Part shown: positions 15,570-21,616 of the stretch, piece by piece
Layout: the number at the start of each line of letters is the position of its first letter
How positions within the stretch are numbered: the first letter of the stretch is position 1
IMG/VR virus record: IMGVR_UViG_3300027852_000145
Location: 1-27,211 of that record
Strand: one strand, 5' to 3'
DNA: 27,211 nucleotides
Source of the DNA: a virus
Made by a program: the position numbers and the translations under genes
Notes under the pieces: generated by a model
What the model saw: the letters and a program-made list of their open reading frames with translations, nothing else
The model's database searches: none
What the model was told of the DNA's origin: nothing

Positions 15570-15904
15570 GAATGCCTGCCGTCAGTAACCTTCAGGTACG
15601 GATATTCGGTATTGATAATCTGCAGCACGCGCTTTGATTCAGTCGGGTCTCGGCTGAATACATTTAGCCCATGATCCTGCAATATCTTCTCGATAACGCT
15701 ATTGGGTATAGATGCGTAGTGCCAGAACTCATTCTTAATGCCCTTCTTCGAGTAATCCTCATCTTTCCTTAGTTGCCTATTGCGCTCAAGATATGGCTGC
15801 ACATCCTGCACCGTCTCAATGATCGTCGAGCCAGTTGCAGCGTCAAGCGAATGGTATTGAGTGGTGTGAGTATCTGGATCGTGATCAATGATTCGTCTAG
15901 TCAT
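15566..15904 (-). CDS. Conserved small protein downstream of the capsid gene
   Basis: The 112-residue protein resembles small proteins that follow the capsid gene in many phages. It has a polar, probably helical N-terminal half, then FWHYASIPNSVIEKIL (about 62-77), HGLNVFSRD, and a C-terminal EYPYLKVTDGR, the usual ending of this group. Its function is unknown; a head-completion or assembly role is inferred from position. The ATG at 15904 has no ribosome site. It follows directly on the U-tract of the terminator hairpin, so translation may depend on readthrough RNA or on ribosomal protein S1 binding the U-rich leader. It overlaps the TPR-glycosyltransferase start by four bases (ATGA). Confidence 0.65.
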   Translation of the reverse strand: MTRRIIDHDPDTHTTQYHSLDAATGSTIIETVQDVQPYLERNRQLRKDEDYSKKGIKNEFWHYASIPNSVIEKILQDHGLNVFSRDPTESKRVLQIINTEYPYLKVTDGRHS

Positions 15905-15931
15905 AAAAAGAGAGGGGCGGTTAAGCCCCTC
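15905..15931 (-). terminator. Intrinsic terminator after the major capsid gene
   Basis: A perfect seven-pair stem is formed by GAGGGGC (15912-15918) and GCCCCTC (15925-15931) with a six-base loop. On the minus strand it is followed by TCTTTTT, which abuts the ATG of the next gene. It would let capsid mRNA be more abundant than that of the glycosylation cassette and tail genes downstream, or need antitermination. Confidence 0.85.
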
Positions 15932-15951
15932 CCTAGCTCCTTTCCCAGCTA

Positions 15952-16923
15952 CTAACTGGTGGTGGTGGTATGAATCATGGAGTTGGACTTCGGACTGTTC
16001 ACCCGCAAGGTGTACTCAGCGAGTAACTGCTTACGCATGGAGTCGCCAGTCTTCGCCAGATCCTTCATCTGGATCGGACGTAAGTAGCAAGCGTCCATCG
16101 AGGCAGTATCAATGACATAAACCACCTTAGACGGCACGAACCTGGATGGAACGATATTGACCGTACCAAAGTCCGAAACGTACACATCAGCCGCGCCGAT
16201 GATGGTGGCCTGGCCTGCCTGTGGGTTATCACGATACTGAGTAGCGATACCGCCGAACCCAGAAATCCTCTGCTTATTGAAAGATCCGCAAAGCACCATG
16301 TTTGGATCACCACCGTTGTCCCAGCAGTTTGAAATGGCGTCTTTCAGGTTCTGCTCGGTTAGGGTGCCGGGTGTACCATCGACAACCGCAGTAGACGGGA
16401 AGCTGGAAGTTATAGTTACTACAGATGCGGTAGTACCAACACCCAGCTTTTTCTGGTTATCCCACATGAAGGTGCCGAGTCCGGCACATGCTCTTGCGGT
16501 TGCAGCAGATGCGTTATCACCTGCCTGCAGCCCACAAAGGGTCTTCTCGATGTCACGCTTTAGCTCTTTGCCGCGCTTGACAATCTGATAGCTCAATTCT
16601 GATCGTCTGCCTGCGGAATCCATCGCCTCTTGGGTGCCGGAAACACGCGGCACCTTGTCAGAAATCTGACAGACATTGGCGATACGAACAGTCGCCACTG
16701 CGGTATCAGTAGTGGCATCATCGCCTTCCAATACCTTGTTGGCGGTCGTAGCGTCTTCCAGAACATCGGTTTGCCACTCGGTCAGGGTACTGGAGCATTT
16801 CCCCCGGCCAATATTGGACATAAGAGGGACATCTGTTGGCGAAATATCATAAATCATATTCGCCAGATCCTCCCGGTTGCCTATTGCTTCATAAGTCTTA
16901 AAAGTACCTGTTGGAACAGCCAT
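15952..16923 (-). CDS. Major capsid protein (DUF5309/SU10 type)
   Basis: The 323-residue protein matches the DUF5309 (SU10-like) capsid pattern. It has an N-terminal GNREDLANMIYDISPTDVP, GRGKCSSTLTEWQTD at about 39-53, QISDKVPRVSGTQEAMDSAG near 85-104, and RGKELKRDIEKTL. The HK97 fold is expected. No protease gene and no long N-terminal delta domain are seen; scaffolding comes from the separate upstream gene. The start ATG at 16923 has AGGAGA upstream and overlaps the scaffold stop by one base (TAATG). A strong terminator follows its stop codon, as befits a highly expressed gene. Confidence 0.88.
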   Translation of the reverse strand: MAVPTGTFKTYEAIGNREDLANMIYDISPTDVPLMSNIGRGKCSSTLTEWQTDVLEDATTANKVLEGDDATTDTAVATVRIANVCQISDKVPRVSGTQEAMDSAGRRSELSYQIVKRGKELKRDIEKTLCGLQAGDNASAATARACAGLGTFMWDNQKKLGVGTTASVVTITSSFPSTAVVDGTPGTLTEQNLKDAISNCWDNGGDPNMVLCGSFNKQRISGFGGIATQYRDNPQAGQATIIGAADVYVSDFGTVNIVPSRFVPSKVVYVIDTASMDACYLRPIQMKDLAKTGDSMRKQLLAEYTLRVNSPKSNSMIHTTTTS

Positions 16924-17990
16924 TACATTTCTCCTAGTAGGTGCTTTTCAACATAACTGGCTGCGGCCCCAAGAGATCCATCTTTCTGAAACTTCTTGTA
17001 GTCCGCTTTAGCCTGCTCAGTTGATAGCTCAGCCTTTGATTTTGATTTACCAGACTTCAAGACCTTTTTACCTATGGAGACTACCTTCTTCTTCATCTCC
17101 GGTCTGGCCTTTTGCTGGCGGTCATACAGCATTGCTTTACGAGCCAGACTCTTGTCAACGGCGCTTAAACTGCCCTGAATAATCTCATCAGGATAACCTT
17201 GAGACGCCAGATACTTATTCATCTCTGCCGTTTCCTTGGTCCGCACCTCTTCATTGGCCCACTCTGGAATTACTTCACCAATACGCTGGTTCTCTTGCTC
17301 AGCCCACTTCCCCCTCTCAGTTTCGGTCTGCTGCGCTATGCCCTGCTGGTACTGGTAATACTCCTGTGCAAATTGCTGTTTTACGGCACTGATGCCGTTT
17401 AGACGTTCCGTGTAGTCCTGCTTAATGGCTGCATACTCTGCTGGATCTTGAACCCGCAACTGTTCCATCTGTGCGTTATCCAAGCCGCCTACTAGCTGAC
17501 TCTCGACAGCTTCAATCATTTTGCTAGCAGTGAAAAAACGCTCCTCCACCGCTTGCTTCTGTTGCTGTGCCTCTTCCTCAAAGGCTTTTCTTGCGCTGAC
17601 TATAGCATCTTGCTCTGCCTTTACTTTTTCACTTGCCTGATACGAGTCTTTCCACTCGCCCAGTGCTACCTCATGTTTCTGACCATCTGCCCCGGTAACG
17701 GGTAGAGTCAGGTTGTACAATTCAGATACATCTGTTCCTAGATGTTCGGCCAATTGCTGCACAGATGCGATCTGTATCTCTTCAACCTCTTCATCATTAG
17801 AAACAACATCTGCTGTCTCTTCAGCATCACTCTCCTTGGTCTCTTCATCCTGCTCTGTAGCAACCTCTTGCTCTTGTTCCTGCTTCTGAACTGGCGCGGT
17901 CTCCTGCTGTGGAGCCTCTTCAGCTTCCAAGAATCCTGCAATACGGTCCTCTACGGACTGCTGTTGTTCATTCATGACGTTCTCAGCCAT
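16923..17990 (-). CDS. Head scaffolding protein
   Basis: The 355-residue protein begins at ATG 17990, with GAGGAGA upstream and an eight-base overlap with the previous stop. The open frame reaches 18035 but without a better start. Residues about 15-90 are very acidic and Glu/Gln-rich, followed by long helical coiled-coil-prone stretches. The C-terminus is basic and Lys-rich (KKKVVSIGKKVLKSGKSKSK, near 300), ending in a short helix. Acidic, Gln-rich helical proteins with a basic C-terminal end, encoded directly before the capsid gene, are typical scaffolds; the basic end usually binds capsid. No protease motif was seen. Confidence 0.8.
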   Translation of the reverse strand: MAENVMNEQQQSVEDRIAGFLEAEEAPQQETAPVQKQEQEQEVATEQDEETKESDAEETADVVSNDEEVEEIQIASVQQLAEHLGTDVSELYNLTLPVTGADGQKHEVALGEWKDSYQASEKVKAEQDAIVSARKAFEEEAQQQKQAVEERFFTASKMIEAVESQLVGGLDNAQMEQLRVQDPAEYAAIKQDYTERLNGISAVKQQFAQEYYQYQQGIAQQTETERGKWAEQENQRIGEVIPEWANEEVRTKETAEMNKYLASQGYPDEIIQGSLSAVDKSLARKAMLYDRQQKARPEMKKKVVSIGKKVLKSGKSKSKAELSTEQAKADYKKFQKDGSLGAAASYVEKHLLGEM

Positions 17991-18237
17991 TTTCACTCTC
18001 CTCAATTTCGGCTTGCGCCAGTTTCCCAGTATCAATATCGGTCAGGTATGACCGCTCCAGCTCATTCAATGCCTTCAGCATGTTCCAAGTCGCCTCTCGG
18101 CCAGCAACATCATCAGCATTTGAACCCTCCCACTTGTTATGTAGGTTCTGCCGGATAGAATCGATGCGCTCTTTCTGATCTTCATAGATACGCCGCGCTC
18201 TCACGCCAATATCTAATTCTTGTTCTCTCGTAGGCAT
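17983..18237 (-). CDS. Small helical head-region protein
   Basis: The 84-residue protein is highly charged and probably all-helical (ARRIYEDQKERIDSIRQ, ATWNMLKALNELERSYL). It lies immediately upstream of the scaffold and overlaps it by eight bases. No family was recognised; an assembly or scaffold-accessory role is inferred from position. A GAGAGG sequence lies 11 bases upstream of the ATG, but within the loop and 3' arm of a small hairpin, so access by ribosomes may be restricted. A second AGGAGG occurs further upstream. This may limit its expression or tie it to upstream transcription. Confidence 0.6.
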   Translation of the reverse strand: MPTREQELDIGVRARRIYEDQKERIDSIRQNLHNKWEGSNADDVAGREATWNMLKALNELERSYLTDIDTGKLAQAEIEESENG

Positions 18238-18260
18238 AAAAGAACCGCCTCTCAGCGGCC
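18238..18260 (-). terminator. Weak terminator-like hairpin overlapping a ribosome site
   Basis: On the minus strand CCGC (18258-18255) pairs with GCGG (18248-18245), extended by two G-U pairs, with loop TGAGAG. TTCTTTT follows and runs into the ATG at 18237. The loop and 3' arm hold the only nearby Shine-Dalgarno-like sequence. It could be a weak terminator or a translational control hairpin. Confidence 0.4.
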
Positions 18261-18281
18261 TCCTAATGGAATAATTGGGGT

Positions 18282-18310
18282 GTTAATTCGGTTTTATTTA
18301 ATGAATTAAC
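18282..18310. repeat. Perfect 8-bp inverted repeat with 13-bp AT-rich spacer
   Basis: GTTAATTC at 18282-18289 is the exact inverse of GAATTAAC at 18303-18310. It lies in the AT-rich gap upstream of the head-assembly genes. It could be an operator or an RNA stem-loop. No regulator is known for it, and no convincing promoter was found beside it. Confidence 0.6.
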
Positions 18311-18356
18311 GGGAAAATGTTTCGATAATATCTCTTTTAGTATGTTTTATGGCTCT

Positions 18357-18422
18357 TCAAGACTTCTTTTTAAAAATCCTATCGTAGTTGTCCTTGTACT
18401 CTTTGCTTGGTGCTGGGGTAAT
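18357..18422 (-). CDS. Candidate tiny gene (21 codons) with no ATG/GTG/TTG start
   Basis: The gap between the repeat protein and the small head protein holds a short frame ending in SKEYKDNYDRIFKKKS and TGA. It resembles tiny basic phage peptides (consensus SKEYRDNYDRIF plus lysines) that are common near head genes. An in-frame TGA lies two codons upstream of the ATT at 18422, so ATT is the only possible near-cognate start. AGGA lies seven bases before it, an ideal spacing. Alternatively, an ATG at 18429 in another frame would be joined by a one-base slip at the CCCC run, giving MTHYPAPSKEYK and so on. The function is unknown, and the call rests on resemblance and start-signal spacing. Confidence 0.4.
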   Translation of the reverse strand: MTPAPSKEYKDNYDRIFKKKS

Positions 18423-18445
18423 GTGTCATTCCTCGATATGGCATC

Positions 18446-19333
18446 TTATACAGCCAGGAGCATCAAGATCATCTCCTCTTCCTCGGTCATCAATTCATGA
18501 TCAAGTGTTTTCCGGATCTCATTGACCGGAAGCATGTCTTCAGGGTCATCGAATATAGATACATAGGCCCCATTGAAATTCAGCTTTATCCTGCGCTTCT
18601 TTGGCTTGGCCTTGGTCTTGTTAATGTGCTGATATAACTTAACCGCTTCAGCGTAAGACGCAACCTCAACAAGCGTTCCATTGATATTTGCAAACTGGCG
18701 CTGACGCTTACGATATCCGCCACCACCTCCGCCAGCAGGTGCAACCACTGCGGTAGCCCCGTCTAGGGCAGGAGAAGAAACCTCAGAAGCTGATTCCACA
18801 TCACTGGAGTACAGTATGTGAACCTGCGCAAGAGCTGGAGAACTAACCTCAGACGCAGACTCGATGTCGTCCGCCAGAAGAGAATCTTCCCCATCTATTG
18901 CAAGTGCCGGGGAAGACAGCTCGGACGCGCTCTCGATATCAGTAGCATTGAGCGCATGTATCTGCCCTATTACTGGTGTCGTTACCTCACTGGCCGATTC
19001 AATGTCATTAGCTAGTAAGACATGATCCTCAGAGGCCGCTGGTGAGCTGACCTCAGAAGCTGACTCTACATCATTGGCTAGTAAAGCATGTATTTGCCCA
19101 ACAGCCGGAGAACCAACCTCAGAAGCGCTCTCTACATTGCTGGCATTTAATACGTGTACTTGACCTATTACCGGAGCAGAGACCTCAGACGCAGACTCGA
19201 TGTCGTCTGCAAGACATACATCTGCACCGCCGGCAGCCTCAACCAAAATAACGCCACTACCGGGGACCAGGTATTCACCAGAAGTGGTCGGCTCAATAAG
19301 AACACCACTGCCAGGTATTACCCGTTCAGTCAT
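18446..19333 (-). CDS. Virion-region protein with seven tandem ESASEV repeats
   Basis: The protein has 295 residues. The N-terminus contains a duplicated ten-residue element (VIPGSGVLIE at 5-14, LVPGSGVILV at 22-31). Residues about 44-190 are seven tandem repeats of 22 residues (one of 24), consensus IESASEVSSPALGQVHALLA. They are followed by a Gly stretch (about 201-206), a basic patch GYRKRQRQF, and a helical C-terminus with MTEEEEMILMLL. Repeats of this kind occur in prophage and phage structural proteins, but I know no function. It is encoded between a beta-helix protein and the head-assembly genes, overlapping by one base upstream (TAATG), so a decoration or fibre role is inferred. No catalytic motif is seen. 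Confidence 0.75.
   Translation of the reverse strand: MTERVIPGSGVLIEPTTSGEYLVPGSGVILVEAAGGADVCLADDIESASEVSAPVIGQVHVLNASNVESASEVGSPAVGQIHALLANDVESASEVSSPAASEDHVLLANDIESASEVTTPVIGQIHALNATDIESASELSSPALAIDGEDSLLADDIESASEVSSPALAQVHILYSSDVESASEVSSPALDGATAVVAPAGGGGGGYRKRQRQFANINGTLVEVASYAEAVKLYQHINKTKAKPKKRRIKLNFNGAYVSIFDDPEDMLPVNEIRKTLDHELMTEEEEMILMLLAV
18764..19201 (-). repeat. Seven tandem 66-72-bp coding repeats
   Basis: The copies start at ESAS residues 46, 68, 90, 112, 134, 158 and 180, spaced 22, 22, 22, 22, 24 and 22 codons apart. The DNA of the copies has diverged (mostly third positions), so the unit is maintained by selection on protein. The sixth copy follows a two-codon-longer fifth unit. 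Confidence 0.85.
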
Positions 19334-20691
19334 TAGCTGACCTCAACCTTTGGGCAAACGTAGACATCTGTGCTCGGTTTAGCTAGGCAGATATAAACAG
19401 TAGTCGGACCTTCTTTGCCTGTATTGGTGGTTGTCACCGCGCACTGCTGTTTATTCTCATTACTGAAGCCTCCAGTCCCTGTCCAGCTTTCCGAGGAAGA
19501 TGCTTGATTGGCTGGGGTAGCTAAAATATCTGCCGCTCTATCATCCTCAAAATGAAAGGCTGCAGTTGTGTCATCCGGATACTCAACTTCAATCCAAATT
19601 TCATCATCTTGCAGATCGGTAGCTGAATCAAAAACAATATGAACGGTGAAGGTTGCAGCAGATGATGTGTCTGCTACTAGATCAGCCAACTTTATTCTCA
19701 AAGGCGCTCTAAACTCTACAGCATTTGCATTCGACTCCATCAACCAACTTTGTGCGCTGGATGCGGGAGCATAACCACCTGTTCTATAGATGCTGGTATC
19801 TACCGTCACTTCACCTTCATGCTCATGAAGATCAATGCGACTAACCGTATTGGCGCTATCTACATTCTGTGCATGGACCAAATCAGGTTGGAAGGTTTTT
19901 ATAGGAGTATTAGAAAATACCGTTGTATCGGCATGCAGTCTGGCGTTTTCAATATAAACCGTGTTTATATTTTGACTAGTCGCACTCTCATCGTGCTTAA
20001 TTAAATAATCTGCTGCTACGCCACTAAAATCACAGCCGCGCAGGTTCAATGAATTTGCATTGTTACCTATATTATCGAGATTAAAAATGGTGAATCCAGC
20101 AGGTAAAGTGGCATCGGTTATCGTAAAAGTACAACCTATGAAGGAGATATTTATACGATACATGCTTGTTGCACCAAACCACACAGTCCCAGCTACACTT
20201 GTGCAGGGTAGAGGAAAAGTACACTTTTTAAACAGTGTATTGGAGCTACCACCTAAAGCATATACAGAAGGGTAAGACTGCCCAGCAGGCCAATCAAAAA
20301 TGCAATCATGGTATTTTATTGAATTATTAGCTGTGTTATTAGGATAAAAACGCACACCAATAGTCATGTGTATTCCATACACATACATCATGCTGGTGCT
20401 GTTCAGATATAAATGATAGCTCCCTGTTGTATAGAGTTGTGACGTGGTTGCTTGTTCGTATGCTTCTGTCGTCCAGTTGATAGATATGATTATGCAAGGA
20501 GATGCAATCGTACCGGGGAAAGACAGTGTTTTATGGGCAGCGTATGGTTCTGAGTTAGCGCTATCTACATTCAAAGTGTCGCCCGCAGACATCACCCCAA
20601 TTGCACCAGCCCACGTTGATTTGGCTAGGGCTTTAGTGGAACCGTCATTGGAATCACTACCATTTACACTCGATAACCATTTAGTTGCCAT
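19333..20691 (-). CDS. Right-handed beta-helix virion protein
   Basis: The 452-residue protein starts with KWLSSVNGSDSNDGSTKAL, the family-typical opening of phage pectate-lyase-like beta-helix proteins. Many short repeated strands follow (residues about 50-260). They include FKKCTF, ISFIGCTFTI and LNLRGCDFSG, characteristic of parallel beta-helix coils. The last 150 residues look like a separate beta-domain, ending in VYVCPKVEVS. It could bind or degrade a polysaccharide or act as a decoration protein; no catalytic residues are identifiable by eye. It is unusual as a beta-helix protein in the portal-capsid interval rather than with the tail fibres. ATG 20691 has a strong GGAGGAGG site and overlaps the previous stop by one base. 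Confidence 0.65.
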   Translation of the reverse strand: MATKWLSSVNGSDSNDGSTKALAKSTWAGAIGVMSAGDTLNVDSANSEPYAAHKTLSFPGTIASPCIIISINWTTEAYEQATTSQLYTTGSYHLYLNSTSMMYVYGIHMTIGVRFYPNNTANNSIKYHDCIFDWPAGQSYPSVYALGGSSNTLFKKCTFPLPCTSVAGTVWFGATSMYRINISFIGCTFTITDATLPAGFTIFNLDNIGNNANSLNLRGCDFSGVAADYLIKHDESATSQNINTVYIENARLHADTTVFSNTPIKTFQPDLVHAQNVDSANTVSRIDLHEHEGEVTVDTSIYRTGGYAPASSAQSWLMESNANAVEFRAPLRIKLADLVADTSSAATFTVHIVFDSATDLQDDEIWIEVEYPDDTTAAFHFEDDRAADILATPANQASSSESWTGTGGFSNENKQQCAVTTTNTGKEGPTTVYICLAKPSTDVYVCPKVEVS

Positions 20692-21212
20692 CAGTCCTCC
20701 TCCAACTCTGGCACATAGCTATCGACATCGGCCTTAAGGGAGCGCCATTTATCAGCAAGGGTCCGAATACGGGCCACCTTGGCATCATTGATAGACAAGA
20801 GGTTTTTTAGCTGGGCATCAGTGACATTATCCAGCAGCTTCACTGCACGAAAAACAATGAGTGGGTTTCGATGGCGTAGACAGTACTTCAATACTTTCCT
20901 AACAATTGCTGCATATGAACTAAACCGAGGGGGGATTAAAACTCCTTGATCATCCCGCAAGGGGTTATTTCCATTTATGATCTCATTAATGTCATGATCC
21001 ACCTCATTCTGCGCTAATCCGGCAAGCAACAGCCCCTCCTGCACCACCAAATCAGCATCAGCATCAAACCCAGCAGGCATAAAATTCTTACTTATCCTAT
21101 GCGTGGTTGTCTCACCGACATCATCAAGCACAGTACACTGATATCGAATATGTCTGCGCCCGTCTTTCTGGACACGGTCAGATCTAATATGTGATGAGGT
21201 TATGGAGGCCAT
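20691..21212 (-). CDS. Conserved phage structural-region protein
   Basis: The 173-residue protein begins with a short beta-rich region (RRHIRYQCTVLDDVGETTTHRISKN-type strands at about 18-45) and continues with helices to the acidic C-terminus ELEED. Proteins of this size occur between portal and capsid in podovirus-like genomes and are annotated as structural, without defined function. No enzyme motif is visible. The start ATG at 21212 has AGAGG about ten bases upstream; the stop overlaps the next start as TGATG. Confidence 0.5.
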   Translation of the reverse strand: MASITSSHIRSDRVQKDGRRHIRYQCTVLDDVGETTTHRISKNFMPAGFDADADLVVQEGLLLAGLAQNEVDHDINEIINGNNPLRDDQGVLIPPRFSSYAAIVRKVLKYCLRHRNPLIVFRAVKLLDNVTDAQLKNLLSINDAKVARIRTLADKWRSLKADVDSYVPELEED

Positions 21213-21228
21213 TAGTTAATTACCTCTA

Positions 21229-21603
21229 TTAAGCGGCATCACGTATAGTTATGCTGATTGCGTCCAGAGTGAACGTGTTCGTATCAGTTACGCCCTGGGA
21301 TGAACTAAGCGCACCAGTAGCCAGTAAGAGGCTTGATCCGTCAGTAAGCGCCCAATGAGTTGCTGTACCTGTCTCGGTCACCGTTCCATCAGTTATTGCT
21401 GGAACAACTACCCTACGGCCATCTACGACCCCAGCTTCAGGAGCTGGAGTGTTCAGCCCGGTCTTATTTCCCAAGCTATAAGTACCGTCCACCGTGGCTT
21501 GACTATAAGTTGTGGGCTCCTGGGAGCAGATGTCGATGCGCGTACCATTGGTATCTAAGTAATCTAGGCCACCGTCAAATGCCTCGTCATTAATGTATGC
21601 CAT
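21229..21603 (-). CDS. Conserved small virion protein
   Basis: The 124-residue protein opens with MAYINDEAFDGGLDYLDTNG and TRIDICSQEPTTYSQAT, an arrangement common to a family of small phage virion proteins encoded next to portals. It is beta-rich and ends in TFTLDAISITIRDAA, suggesting a compact beta-sandwich. It might be a decoration or minor structural protein. Its start has AGAGGA eight bases upstream, shortly after the portal stop, and it precedes the 173-residue gene by 16 bases. Confidence 0.6.
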   Translation of the reverse strand: MAYINDEAFDGGLDYLDTNGTRIDICSQEPTTYSQATVDGTYSLGNKTGLNTPAPEAGVVDGRRVVVPAITDGTVTETGTATHWALTDGSSLLLATGALSSSQGVTDTNTFTLDAISITIRDAA

Positions 21604-21616
21604 GCTGTTGTTCCTC

